Assembly (NCBI GenBank): GCA_014191195.1 | Contig: BJGZ01000002.1 | Location: 62,001 to 126,000 of the forward strand | Source: Chlorobiota bacterium | Lineage (GTDB): Bacteria; Bacteroidota; Ignavibacteria; Kapaibacteriales; UBA961 | Direction of reading: 5' to 3' | DNA length: 64,000 nucleotides | In this document: in pieces, positions 27,921 through 36,716 of the stretch | Position numbering within the stretch: position 1 is the stretch's first letter | How the letters are laid out: every line of letters begins with the position of its first letter | The notes under the pieces: generated by a model | What the model was told of the DNA's origin: nothing | The model's database searches: none | What the model saw: the letters and a program-made list of their open reading frames with translations, nothing else | Translations under genes and position numbers: made by a program

Positions 27921-29507
27921 CTATTGAATATTCACAATTATGCTTTGAGTATAGCCATTAATTAATCTAGCTTGTAGATAATATTGTCCCGCAGATAATC
28001 CTACTCTTTCAAAAAGTAAAGTATGATTACCCTCTGGAATATATCCAGAAATTGTACTCATTAACTTACCAGTTCTATCATATAATACTATATCAGCTAT
28101 TGGATACACAGTTTGTATCTGCAATTGAGATTGATGGAGTATTGGATTGGGGAACAAGGATAATTGTAATGATAATGGATTTAAGGACTCATGTTTAACA
28201 CTATTACTAATCCCTTGAAGAATAGGTAAATTATTAGCATAATTATGTAAAGTGACAGTAGGAATATCTTTTTGTGGAACGCAAAACCACTGAGTTAATA
28301 AAGAACTATATAAAGATCTAAAATCAGTTTGCATTGGAATATTATCTTCTGAGCTAACATTATCAGGGATGATAGGATTTGTTCCTAAAAATCCTGGAAT
28401 CACTGAATTTCCAAATAAAAAGACGGGTCCTGCTGCGCCATGATCAGTTCCAGTTCCATTGGATTTTATCCGTCTACCAAATTCAGAGAAAGTCATACCA
28501 AGAACTTTGTCTTGAATACCTAATAATTTGCAATCATCCATAAAAGCAGTAATTGCTGTAGATAATTGTTTTAACAGATTAGCATGATTAACATTAACAC
28601 CAAAACCAACATTCGTTGTACTAGAATGTGTATCAAATCCTGATAGATTAACCATGTAAATTTTTGTTTTTAATCCGCCTGCAATTAATCGAGCTACAAT
28701 TTTTAACTGTTCTGATAATGGATTAGGGGTATTAAATGTATGTGCTGGATATAGAGATGATACATTCTTTGGAACTTTTAGAGCTGCATTTTTTACAGGT
28801 TTTGCAAAATTATTTAATTGCTCACCTACTTTACGTATATAAGCTAGTTCTAAACCAGATCTTGAAGAGGTATCGGTTATATCTTTTTCATTAACAATAT
28901 TATAGAAAGAAGTAGGATCTGTAAACGCCATTGCCATATTAGCATGTGGGCCTTCAAAGCCAGTAGATAATACAGATCCAATTTGTATTGCTAATGGGTC
29001 GGACATAGAAGCATTAGGATATGTACTAGGATAACCAGGAAATCTGTAATCCAAATATCTTCCCATAACTCCAGTATTAAAATATTCTTCTGTATCAGAG
29101 CCAGATAACCATATATCTGTAGATCTAAAATGAGAATAATTTGGGGTTGGATAACCAACACTATGTAGTACTTTTAATTTACCCTGATCAAATAATGATT
29201 TCATTCCGGTCATTTCAGGGTTAATACCAGTAGTATCTGATAATTTTATGATTGTGTTCTCTGGAACAGCAATTGATGTTCTTGCTGCATAATATTGAGA
29301 ATATTGGTCTACAGGAATAATAGTGTTTAGGCCATCATTTCCTCCATTTAACTGAATAAGTACTAATACTCTATCATCACAATCTATGGCGCCTGCCAAG
29401 GTAAATAAATTTGTAGGTTCAAATGCTTTAACATTAAAACCATTGATAATTAAGGGGCTTATTGCACTTACTGAAGCAATTGTTTGTAAAAATGATCTGC
29501 GTTTCAT
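27921..29507 (-). CDS. DUF1501 protein with T9SS sorting domain
   Basis: The N-terminus MKRRSFLQTIASVSAISPLI resembles a Tat signal (RRSFLQ). The body is a DUF1501 protein of the alkaline-phosphatase-like clan: LVLIQLNGGNDGLNTIIPVD near residue 50, LHSVGYPTPNYSHFRSTDIW near 115, MVNLSGFDTHSST near 295, and TFSEFGRRIKSNGTGTDHGA near 355. These hold the likely metal-binding Asp and His residues. The last about 80 residues (LQLSLFPNPILHQSQLQI to YYLQARLINGYTQSIIVNIQ) are a T9SS type A C-terminal domain. The substrate of DUF1501 proteins is unknown. The gene is 37 nt downstream of DUF1800; this pairing is widespread. Confidence 0.9.
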   Translation of the reverse strand: MKRRSFLQTIASVSAISPLIINGFNVKAFEPTNLFTLAGAIDCDDRVLVLIQLNGGNDGLNTIIPVDQYSQYYAARTSIAVPENTIIKLSDTTGINPEMTGMKSLFDQGKLKVLHSVGYPTPNYSHFRSTDIWLSGSDTEEYFNTGVMGRYLDYRFPGYPSTYPNASMSDPLAIQIGSVLSTGFEGPHANMAMAFTDPTSFYNIVNEKDITDTSSRSGLELAYIRKVGEQLNNFAKPVKNAALKVPKNVSSLYPAHTFNTPNPLSEQLKIVARLIAGGLKTKIYMVNLSGFDTHSSTTNVGFGVNVNHANLLKQLSTAITAFMDDCKLLGIQDKVLGMTFSEFGRRIKSNGTGTDHGAAGPVFLFGNSVIPGFLGTNPIIPDNVSSEDNIPMQTDFRSLYSSLLTQWFCVPQKDIPTVTLHNYANNLPILQGISNSVKHESLNPLSLQLSLFPNPILHQSQLQIQTVYPIADIVLYDRTGKLMSTISGYIPEGNHTLLFERVGLSAGQYYLQARLINGYTQSIIVNIQ

Positions 29508-29544
29508 ATATAATAATCCGTAAGAATTTTAATGGAATTGTCTA

Positions 29545-31218
29545 TTAAATAAGTTGATATTCTGCCATTGCTAATAGATATTTTATTAGATTTCTGAGTG
29601 GCTTTTCAACAGCTGAGACAATTGCGGCATCTTGTGGAGTATTTGCTTCATCGGCGATATAGACATTCCATTTTACTGTCCATTCATAATCAGGTGAACC
29701 AGCAGTGAGGAAATCTTTTACTTGATTTTTCACTGTTTCACTAATTGGCATAGAAAATAGCCAATCACACCAATAATTAACAATGACAGTTGGATCAGTT
29801 GGATCGCCAGAATCTTTTGCAAATTGAATGACATCAATAAGTGGACCTTTGGTATAATCCATTTCATCCAATTGTAAATGATCTATCGACAAATCATTCG
29901 TAAACTTGATTCTTTTCTGTAATGTATCAGCATTTATCCATAATTCGTGAAACGATGGTTCCTGATAATATGCTGGAATACCTGCTACATTAGGTGGATT
30001 CATGATATCTAAACCCATATTTCCCATCAATCTTCTTAAGGTTCTATTTGCCCAATGCATCAAATTCAACTCTTCTGGATATAATCCCGCGGGATGAAAG
30101 AACCTTGAAGTTCCTATGATGAGATCTGCTGGCGTTTTAATAAAACAATTTCTTACAGTATTGCTATAAAAATGAGTACTGGATAATAATGTTCTTAAAA
30201 TGGGTTTTACTTCAAAATTAGCTGCTCTGAATTGTTCTGCTAATGGTTTAATTACATAGTTCTCAACAGAATCATCAATTACATAATCAACAAAGAATCT
30301 ATAGAGTTTTCTGATTAAGTATAATGATGTTTGTTCTTGTTTAAAAATCATTGACAATAAATCGTCAACTTCTGTCTTAGCACTGATTTCTGTATTAGCA
30401 GTAGACTTGATAATTGTGTTTTGATATGCAGATGAAAATTGTTTTGGTTGAGTATCATGATTATTAGGAGTAAAAACCAATGATACTTTGGATTGATTAT
30501 CAGCCCATCCAGAAATTACTCTCCCTGCTGCTTTTACATCTTGTTCTGTATAATGAGTATAATTACCAGGAGCGATTTCTGGTCCTTTTCCTATTGTAAA
30601 AAGTTCTTGAAGTTCTCTTGATAGATTTTCATTTGGATTAGATTTTGTATTTGTATTATTATTTAAATATCTACTCATTGCCAAGTCAAACAGCATATAT
30701 CTAACTAAATCTTTAGCATTTCCTAAAGATTGTTGATATAATAAGGTTGTTTGTTTGTACATATATCGAGCATCTTTAACGACAATTGCTCCGGTTGCAA
30801 AATGATTCTGCCAAAACAATACCATTTTATCATGAATGCGCATTGGCTGTTTTAGCACTATATTTATTTGCCACGACTGCAAAAATGTTAATCGTTGAGG
30901 CTCTGAACCTGATTCATATGCTGCAGATACCCATGGATTTCCAGCAGTTATTGAGCCTGAATTAGTATATGCCAGCGGTTCCTCTGGTAAAGTAATTCCA
31001 GCAAATAATATGTCTAAAATCTCATCAAGTGATTTTGTTTCTACAGAATTATATTCTGCTGGAGTACATCCAAACATTGTTCGGCGAAGCAGGTGAAGGC
31101 GAGTTTCTTTGTCCCAAGTCCCTTGAAACTTTTCTAAAGCATTGATGCGTGCTTTTTGTGGTATGTCAATTGAATCTTTTGACAAAGCTAGATTTTTAAA
31201 AAAGGAGCGACGGTTCAT
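29545..31218 (-). CDS. DUF1800 protein
   Basis: The 557-residue protein begins MNRRSFFKNLALSKDS, a twin-arginine-like start without a clear hydrophobic core. DUF1800 signatures follow: LLRRTMFGCTPAEYN, VLFWQNHFATGAIVVKDARY, NENLSRELQELFTIGKG, YTEQDVKAAGRVISGW and LFTPNNHDTQPKQF. Later it has LIRKLYRFFVDYVI and LRRLMGNMGLDIMNPPNVAG. DUF1800 proteins are nearly always encoded next to DUF1501 and are thought to act with them outside the cytoplasm; the reaction is unknown. It is the first gene of the pair, with a TAAATTTG box 45 nt upstream. Confidence 0.9.
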   Translation of the reverse strand: MNRRSFFKNLALSKDSIDIPQKARINALEKFQGTWDKETRLHLLRRTMFGCTPAEYNSVETKSLDEILDILFAGITLPEEPLAYTNSGSITAGNPWVSAAYESGSEPQRLTFLQSWQINIVLKQPMRIHDKMVLFWQNHFATGAIVVKDARYMYKQTTLLYQQSLGNAKDLVRYMLFDLAMSRYLNNNTNTKSNPNENLSRELQELFTIGKGPEIAPGNYTHYTEQDVKAAGRVISGWADNQSKVSLVFTPNNHDTQPKQFSSAYQNTIIKSTANTEISAKTEVDDLLSMIFKQEQTSLYLIRKLYRFFVDYVIDDSVENYVIKPLAEQFRAANFEVKPILRTLLSSTHFYSNTVRNCFIKTPADLIIGTSRFFHPAGLYPEELNLMHWANRTLRRLMGNMGLDIMNPPNVAGIPAYYQEPSFHELWINADTLQKRIKFTNDLSIDHLQLDEMDYTKGPLIDVIQFAKDSGDPTDPTVIVNYWCDWLFSMPISETVKNQVKDFLTAGSPDYEWTVKWNVYIADEANTPQDAAIVSAVEKPLRNLIKYLLAMAEYQLI

Positions 31219-31263
31219 AAGCTAATGTGAAAAGGTTAATAATGTGCTTAATTATTACCAAGA

Positions 31264-31271
31264 CAAATTTA
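31264..31271 (-). promoter_or_regulatory. Candidate -7 box TAAATTTG for DUF1800-DUF1501
   Basis: The minus strand reads TAAATTTG, 45 nt before the DUF1800 ATG. TTG triplets occur 14 and 23 nt upstream, neither at the usual 19-21. Confidence 0.3.
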
Positions 31272-31302
31272 AAAATATATGTAACCAAAAAGTACAATAA
31301 AA

Positions 31303-31971
31303 TTATTTATGATCAGGAAATGTACACACAATAATCTTTTTATCTTCTGTAGTAAACCAATCTATTCCTTTCCATATTATGGGTAATTCTTCAATATGAA
31401 TTCCTTTAATAGATTCTTTGGCCTGAAGTATTTCTTGGGTAAGGTCTCCACCTTTTAGAAGAATATAAGAACCATTTGGTTTTAGTAAAGGTAATGTCCA
31501 ATTCACTAATTTTTCTATTGGGGCTACAGCTCTAGCCATAATGATATCATATTTACCTTTAAATTGTTTGTCGGTAGATAAGTCTTCCATTCTTGTAGTA
31601 ATTGCAGTTAAACCTCTTAAACCAGTATGGGCAGCAAACATGGAGGTTAATTTCATTTTTTTGGCAATTGAATCTACCAAAGTAACTTTACAATCCTCGC
31701 GTGCTATACCCACAGGAATACCAGGTAAACCTCCTCCAGTACCAATATCCATGCATATTGCTTTTGGTGGTATTACATCTGCCTTAACAATGCTTAAAGA
31801 ATGTAAAAAATGATGTTCCCAGATATTATCTATATCTTTTCTCGATATCAAATTTACTTTTTCATTCCAATAGATAAGTTCTTTATAAAACCTATCGAAA
31901 CTATCTACTTGTTCATGAGAAAGTAATATTCCATTGCTATTACAAATTGTCCAAAATTCTAATGGTTCCAT
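31303..31971 (-). CDS. rsmG: 16S rRNA (guanine-N7)-methyltransferase RsmG
   Basis: RsmG (GidB) methylates G527 of 16S rRNA using S-adenosylmethionine. The SAM motif is MDIGTGGGLPGIPVGI (about residue 65-85), preceded by the N-terminal FDRFYKELIYWNEKVNLISR and HFLHSL, both characteristic. MARAVAPIEKLVNWTLPLLKPNG and LLKGGDL follow. The start at 31971 (MEPLEFW) is 1 nt after the fmt stop; ATGs at 31989 and 32010 lie inside fmt and would add 6 to 13 residues not needed by the fold. It is the last gene of miaE-fmt-rsmG. Confidence 0.92.
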   Translation of the reverse strand: MEPLEFWTICNSNGILLSHEQVDSFDRFYKELIYWNEKVNLISRKDIDNIWEHHFLHSLSIVKADVIPPKAICMDIGTGGGLPGIPVGIAREDCKVTLVDSIAKKMKLTSMFAAHTGLRGLTAITTRMEDLSTDKQFKGKYDIIMARAVAPIEKLVNWTLPLLKPNGSYILLKGGDLTQEILQAKESIKGIHIEELPIIWKGIDWFTTEDKKIIVCTFPDHK

Positions 31972-31972
31972 A

Positions 31973-32908
31973 TTAAGTAACTTTTCCATGTAAAATGCCG
32001 CGATATCCACGTAAAAAATCAGTCGTTTTCATTTTTGGTTTTCCTTCTATTTGTAGTTCAGCTATAGACAAAATACCATCTGAACATCCTAACAAAAACT
32101 CATTAGTATTGATGAGGAAATATCCACAGTGTACTTCTTCATTTCCTATATAATGATTAGCCCTAAGTAGCTTTACCTGTTTATTATCAATTGATACAAA
32201 AGCACCAGGTATTGGATTTAATCCATGAATGAGATTTTTAATATCCTTAGCTGATTGTTCACAAGATATATGACAATGTTTTTTGAAAATTTTGGGTGCC
32301 GGGCTTGAAACTTTTTCATCTTGTACTTTTGGGATGATAGTATTGTGTATTAATCCATCACACGTTTCTAAAGCTATAGAAACACTTAATATCATAAGTT
32401 GTTGATATAGCTCACCATATGAAGTATTTTCTGGAATAGTATATTTTTTTTGAAGTAATATATTACCTGTATCTACCGAATCATTTAATAAAAAGGTAGT
32501 AAGTCCAGTTTCTGTATCACCATGAATTAAAGACCACTGAATTGGAGCTGCTCCTCTATATTTGGGTAATAAACTTCCATGAATATTAAAAGTACCAATA
32601 GAGGCTATGTGATACACTGATTTTGGCAATATTCTAAAAGCCACTACAATGATAATATCGGGTTGAAGATTCTGTAATTCTTGAATGAAAGAAGGATCTT
32701 TGAGAGATTGTGGTGTTAAAACTGGAATATTATTCTGCAATGCTGCTACTTTCACAGCAGTAGGACGCAAGTTTTGGCCTCTACCTGCGGATGTATCTGG
32801 CAATGTTACAACTGCTTTTAAACCATATTTGTGATGAATTGCAAGCATAGAAGGAATTGCAAATTCAGGAGTTCCCATGAATACAATATGTGGATTATTC
32901 TTAACCAT
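31973..32908 (-). CDS. fmt: Methionyl-tRNA formyltransferase
   Basis: Fmt formylates initiator Met-tRNA with 10-formyl-tetrahydrofolate. Motifs: IVFMGTPEFAIPSMLAI at the N-terminus, then the hydrolase-fold core TFNIHGSLLPKYRGAAPIQW (about residue 105-125) containing the catalytic Asn and His, and HGDTETGLTTFLLNDSVDTG with the catalytic Asp. The C-terminal domain (PKIFKKHCHISCEQSAKDI onward) is normal. The usual Pro in NxHPSLLP is Gly here. The start at 32908 (MVKNNPHIVF) overlaps miaE by 8 nt; an ATG at 32941 adds residues within miaE. Confidence 0.95.
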   Translation of the reverse strand: MVKNNPHIVFMGTPEFAIPSMLAIHHKYGLKAVVTLPDTSAGRGQNLRPTAVKVAALQNNIPVLTPQSLKDPSFIQELQNLQPDIIIVVAFRILPKSVYHIASIGTFNIHGSLLPKYRGAAPIQWSLIHGDTETGLTTFLLNDSVDTGNILLQKKYTIPENTSYGELYQQLMILSVSIALETCDGLIHNTIIPKVQDEKVSSPAPKIFKKHCHISCEQSAKDIKNLIHGLNPIPGAFVSIDNKQVKLLRANHYIGNEEVHCGYFLINTNEFLLGCSDGILSIAELQIEGKPKMKTTDFLRGYRGILHGKVT

Positions 32909-33479
32909 GTATTGTTGGTTGATTATGTAACTGTTGAACAATTTTTGCTTCGATGGCAGATAACTGTTGAAGTCTAGATTTTACAATCTCATCTGGATAA
33001 AACTTTTTAGCAAGATCAACAAAAGTTAAATAATGTCCAGCTTCAGAAGCTAGTAATGTAGAATAAAATTCTCTTAGATAAGAGGGGATTGACATGCATT
33101 TAGACAAGATTGAAAAACGTTCACAAGATCTAGCTTCGATGATTGCATCAACTAATAATAAGTCTAGTAATTTCACATCTTCAGATTTTCTGATATTCTT
33201 GCTCAATTGCTGTGCATAAGAGTCTCCAGTATCTTTTGTCAACTGAATATTTTGTTGCAGAATGATAGCATATACATGTTCAAAATGTTCCCATTCTTCT
33301 TTTACAATGGCAATCATTTCTAGAACTAATTGTGGATATTGAGGATAGTTTTGAATTAAATGTAGTGCATTTGCTGCAGCTTTTTTTTCACAGTGAGCGT
33401 GGTCAATAAGAATCGAATGAATATTATCCTTTGCATTATTTATCCATTCTGGATTAGAAGGAGAGTGTAAGCATAGCAT
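32901..33479 (-). CDS. miaE: tRNA-(ms2io6A)-hydroxylase, MiaE-like
   Basis: MiaE is a ferritin-fold di-iron oxygenase that hydroxylates the isopentenyl side chain of ms2i6A37 in tRNA. The iron ligands are visible as four helix motifs: HAHCEKKAAA (about residue 27-36), VKEEWEHFEHVY (about 65), DAIIEARSCERFSIL (about 112) and LLASEAGHYLTFVDLA (about 143-158). The 192 residues are usual for the family. It needs oxygen, consistent with the oxidase genes at the right end. It is followed by fmt with an 8-nt overlap; rnpB is directly upstream on the same strand. Confidence 0.9.
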   Translation of the reverse strand: MLCLHSPSNPEWINNAKDNIHSILIDHAHCEKKAAANALHLIQNYPQYPQLVLEMIAIVKEEWEHFEHVYAIILQQNIQLTKDTGDSYAQQLSKNIRKSEDVKLLDLLLVDAIIEARSCERFSILSKCMSIPSYLREFYSTLLASEAGHYLTFVDLAKKFYPDEIVKSRLQQLSAIEAKIVQQLHNQPTIHG

Positions 33480-33512
33480 AGAAGAATCAGAAAATCAACA
33501 AAAAAATCAATA

Positions 33513-33908
33513 ACGAAGCTGTCTGTAAGCCGAATTCTGTATTCCTGTTAGGGAATGAGAAGCATTTATCTTGAATTTATGTTGCCATAAACTTCTGTGC
33601 AGCATACCCGGAAAAATCCAGAGGGTTTTGCGAGCAGCAAAACTGTTTAGAACACTTTTTCCTTATTTGCCTTGCTCCGCGTGGGGTTTGCCTTGCCAAA
33701 GAAATCACTTCCTTTGCGGTGAGCTCTTACCTCGCCATTTCAACCTTACCTTATTAATTTAAGGCGGTATATTTTCTGTTGCACTTTCCGTCGACTACCC
33801 ATTTCCCAATGGGAAATGTATTATCGCCTTTGTGTTACAAAGCACGCTGCTCTTTGGAGTTCGGACTTTCCTCACCATAGAAATGGCGCGCTTCTCCGAC
33901 AGCCCCGA
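33513..33908 (-). ncRNA. rnpB: RNase P RNA (bacterial class A type)
   Basis: Read on the minus strand, the RNA begins GGGGCUGUC and ends GACAGCUUC, which pair as helix P1. The universally conserved GAGGAAAGUCC lies at 33873-33863, GGUAAGAGCUCACCGC in the middle, and ACAGAAUUCGGCUUACAGA at the 3' end (33540-33523). These are the CR-I to CR-V elements of bacterial RNase P RNA. About 395 nt is normal. The RNA is the catalytic subunit for tRNA 5'-end maturation. It lies between the zinc-ribbon gene and miaE on the same strand; a TATAAT-like hexamer at 33918-33913 could be its own promoter. Confidence 0.95.
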
Positions 33909-33933
33909 TTTGATTATATTAATTATGAATAAT

Positions 33934-34635
33934 TTATTCTGATATGAGGATACGTCCACAATGTTCACATAAAAACATTTGATCTGGCTTATTTCTCATT
34001 TCAACTATCTTTTGTGGAGGTACTGCATTGAAACATCCTGAACAACTGTTTTTTCTTATTTTTACTGCTGAATCTTTGTGAAAAGTACGTATCCTTTCAT
34101 AGTCTGCTATTGCTTGTATAGGCATCGATGAAATGATAGAAATTCTTTGTCTTCTTTGAGATAAAATTTCATCATTATGGCCAAGAGTAATAGCAGATAA
34201 TTGATGTTCTTTATCATTAAGAAGTTCTTTTGCTTCATCTAATTCACTTTGCTGTTCGGCGATCATAGATCGGAGATTTTCTTCTTTTACACCTACAGTT
34301 CTTTGTTCATCAAATATTTTGGTTCGTTCAGATCTTAGTGCTTCAATTTCATGGGTAATTGCATCAAATTCTCTGTTATTTCTTACATTAAATTGCTGAG
34401 CTGCTAAGATATCTTCTTTATCTTTTATCTCTTGTAAACGAATATGGGAATTGCTTTTAAAATGCTCTAATTCTTTCAAAGTATTTTCTGTTGCTTCTAT
34501 GTTTAATGTGCGCTCGCGAAAACCATCTTCGGCACTTGCAACCTGTTGGGGTAAATCTCCCAAATCTTCATTTAATTCATCTAAAATAATATCAATTGCG
34601 GACAAATCAGAAATGGCTGCGGAAAGAGAACTCAT
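33934..34635 (-). CDS. C4-type zinc-ribbon coiled-coil protein (DUF164/CT398-like)
   Basis: Residues about 5-175 are a long helical hairpin rich in E, Q, R and L (coiled coil). Residues about 190-233 form a zinc ribbon: KNSCSGCFNAVPPQ and FLCEHCGRILISE supply the four cysteines (CxxC...CxxC). This is the DUF164 family; the Chlamydia member CT398 contacts sigma factors and secretion proteins, but no general role is known. The gene lies 29 nt after the Nif3-family gene, a pairing seen in many bacteria. Confidence 0.88.
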   Translation of the reverse strand: MSSLSAAISDLSAIDIILDELNEDLGDLPQQVASAEDGFRERTLNIEATENTLKELEHFKSNSHIRLQEIKDKEDILAAQQFNVRNNREFDAITHEIEALRSERTKIFDEQRTVGVKEENLRSMIAEQQSELDEAKELLNDKEHQLSAITLGHNDEILSQRRQRISIISSMPIQAIADYERIRTFHKDSAVKIRKNSCSGCFNAVPPQKIVEMRNKPDQMFLCEHCGRILISE

Positions 34636-34664
34636 GTGATACTCAACTCATTAAAATAAATAAA

Positions 34665-35474
34665 CTAATCTTGGTGCATCATATATGATACCGGTGAAGT
34701 ACGAACTTCCGAAACAATAAATTCAATGTCTGAAAAATCTGGAATTGAAGTAAGTATATTCAACAAACCTCGTGCCACAAACTGCTCCATTTGTGCATGA
34801 CCAGGATCTATCAATGTAATGTTACCTTTTGCTTCGTGAAAGTGATGATATTTTATATCGGCAGTAATAAAACAGTCGGCTCCACTTGATAAAGCTTCAT
34901 TGAAATACATCATCCCACTGCCACATACCATGGCAATTCTAGAAATTGTATCGTTTTTGCCAATTGTATAGGAAATTGGTGCTGAAAAAATGCGGGAACA
35001 ATGTTGCACAAATGCATTAACTGGTATAGGTTTATCAATGTCACCAATAATTCCCATTCCAAATGAATCGTGTTTTTTGTCTGGTACTAACATCGTTAAT
35101 GAATTATTAGATAATCCTAAGGCCTCTGCTGCCAATATATTTGTTCCTTTAGGATGAGCATCAAAATTAGTATGTATAATAAAGACACCAATTTTTGACT
35201 GAATCAAAGTATGAACTATTTTTCCTACTCTATCATTATGTACAATCGAAGAAAGAGGATTAAATATTAATGGATGAAAAGCACAAATAAGTTGCACATT
35301 AAGATGCTTGGCTTCTGATACAACTTCATCATTAATTTCATATGCTATAAGTACTTTTACTATTGATGTATCGGGAGGATAGATATCTATTTGAATTCCA
35401 ATTTTATCATCTTTCCATGCGGTTTCTGATGGAAATACAGAATTAAGAACAGTATCTAATGTAGAAAAATTCAT
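34665..35474 (-). CDS. Nif3-like dinuclear metal-centre protein (YbgI/YqfO family)
   Basis: Nif3 proteins are toroidal hexamers with a pair of metal ions, of unclear substrate; some are called GTP cyclohydrolase I type 2. Family motifs seen here are ICAFHPLIFNPLSSI (about residue 65-80, metal His; usual HHPLIF), FIIHTNFDAHPKGTN (about 110) and the C-terminal DCFITADIKYHHFHEA with IDPGHAQMEQF. I chose the start at 35474 (MNFSTLDTVL): an ATG at 35510 lies only 1 nt after a TAACTTTG promoter box and would precede the expected transcription start. Next gene is the zinc-ribbon protein, 29 nt downstream. Confidence 0.9.
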   Translation of the reverse strand: MNFSTLDTVLNSVFPSETAWKDDKIGIQIDIYPPDTSIVKVLIAYEINDEVVSEAKHLNVQLICAFHPLIFNPLSSIVHNDRVGKIVHTLIQSKIGVFIIHTNFDAHPKGTNILAAEALGLSNNSLTMLVPDKKHDSFGMGIIGDIDKPIPVNAFVQHCSRIFSAPISYTIGKNDTISRIAMVCGSGMMYFNEALSSGADCFITADIKYHHFHEAKGNITLIDPGHAQMEQFVARGLLNILTSIPDFSDIEFIVSEVRTSPVSYMMHQD

Positions 35475-35511
35475 AGGTATGATGTGAAACAGAAAAAGAG
35501 AAAACTTCATG

Positions 35512-35519
35512 CAAAGTTA
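35512..35519 (-). promoter_or_regulatory. Candidate -7 box TAACTTTG for nif3-zinc ribbon
   Basis: The minus strand reads TAACTTTG, the same octamer as the ftsQ promoter. The start point would be near 35505, which supports the ATG at 35474 as the translation start. Confidence 0.45.
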
Positions 35520-35559
35520 CGAAGTATTCTGTATGTTTCCTTTTCATAACAAAAAATCA

Positions 35560-36699
35560 TTATTTAGGTGATTGAATTAAACCTGTTGCCTGTGGAATAG
35601 TAGGAGCTATTCCATTAACATTTGGCTTTTTTCTTCTATTATACTGTATAGATGGTCTTAATTTAATGTCAGTTCTAATTGTACCACGTGCTCTAAGGGT
35701 ATCTTCTGCAGTAATATAACGTTCTTTATTACTTAAACTACCTCTTGAACCTACTGGAATTTGAGAAATGGGTATTAATGCTTCTTCAAAATTGAGTGGA
35801 TGTTCTGGTAATGTTATTTTTATTGAATTATCGGGAAGATCCCACCAAGGACCACCTTTTTTTCTTCTGAAGTCAAACATATCCATTATGACAACTGGTG
35901 TTCCAGAAAGTGGAATATATCTTCTAGTACCGGGCATTATCTTTGCACCTTGCCCCCAATAAAATAACCACTTTGCATCATCCATAAATTGGCGAATACA
36001 AGAATGGGAAACAGGCCTTCCTGGCATATCAAATTGATGAAATGCAGAACCTGCCTGCAAATGAAAATTCCAAGTATATGGCAAAACCCAATTATAATTA
36101 ATCGAAGAATGTCGTAATATATGACGCCAATTAAGGGCATATCTTCCAGGAAATGTTGCTTTTCTTTCTTCACCGGTATTACATGCAGCAAATCGAACTA
36201 ATTTCCCATATTCATAACATGCATAACTTAGCCAATGATTTGAAACAATTATGATTTTAGGAATTGTATCTGCAGCTGGATATACAGCAGGGAATACCGC
36301 ATAATCAGTAAGATTAGCCGATATGATGCTTGGAATAATTATCGTATCACCAACTCTGAAATAATGTAAGTCCTTTCTATTTACAGTTGTAAATGCTCTG
36401 TACGATATTCTATTTAAACTGTCACCCTTTTTATATGCTTTTCTAATTGAATCTAAATGTTTACCATTATGTATTATCATTTTTTGATAGGTAATTTTTG
36501 GAATTTGTGCCTGTATAGCTGCTAACTTAGCAAGGTTCTTTTCCTTTAAAATAGAATCTTTTTGAAATGTTGTGAGTATAATTACTGGCTTAGATTCAGG
36601 TGTATTCCCACATGAAACCCCAATAAATGCAGATATAATGAAGAAGCATATTATTGTTTGTTGAATATGCATATCTCTAATTGTACAAAACCTATTCAC
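35560..36699 (-). CDS. L,D-transpeptidase (YkuD family), probable lipoprotein
   Basis: The N-terminal IICFFIISAFIGVSC looks like a lipoprotein signal with Cys at about residue 29. A short LysM-like segment follows (KAYKKGDSLNRISYRAFTTV). The catalytic YkuD domain runs from about 140 to 260, with FHQFDMPGRPVSHSCIRQ holding the catalytic Cys and His. The usual SHGCxR signature reads SHSCIR, a Gly to Ser change next to the nucleophile. Such enzymes make 3-3 cross-links or attach proteins to peptidoglycan. An Arg/Lys/Pro-rich tail follows (GTIRTDIKLRPSIQYNRRKK). It is 17 nt downstream of a predicted outer-membrane barrel gene. Confidence 0.82.
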   Translation of the reverse strand: MNRFCTIRDMHIQQTIICFFIISAFIGVSCGNTPESKPVIILTTFQKDSILKEKNLAKLAAIQAQIPKITYQKMIIHNGKHLDSIRKAYKKGDSLNRISYRAFTTVNRKDLHYFRVGDTIIIPSIISANLTDYAVFPAVYPAADTIPKIIIVSNHWLSYACYEYGKLVRFAACNTGEERKATFPGRYALNWRHILRHSSINYNWVLPYTWNFHLQAGSAFHQFDMPGRPVSHSCIRQFMDDAKWLFYWGQGAKIMPGTRRYIPLSGTPVVIMDMFDFRRKKGGPWWDLPDNSIKITLPEHPLNFEEALIPISQIPVGSRGSLSNKERYITAEDTLRARGTIRTDIKLRPSIQYNRRKKPNVNGIAPTIPQATGLIQSPK

Positions 36700-36716
36700 T
36701 GTAAACTCTCTAAAAA

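Noticed and set aside
33571-33762. 63-codon plus-strand frame inside rnpB
   Set aside because: It lies entirely within the RNase P RNA gene on the opposite strand.
35475-35510. Longer N-terminus for the Nif3-like protein
   Set aside because: Its ATG lies 1 nt after a TAACTTTG promoter box, before the expected transcript start.
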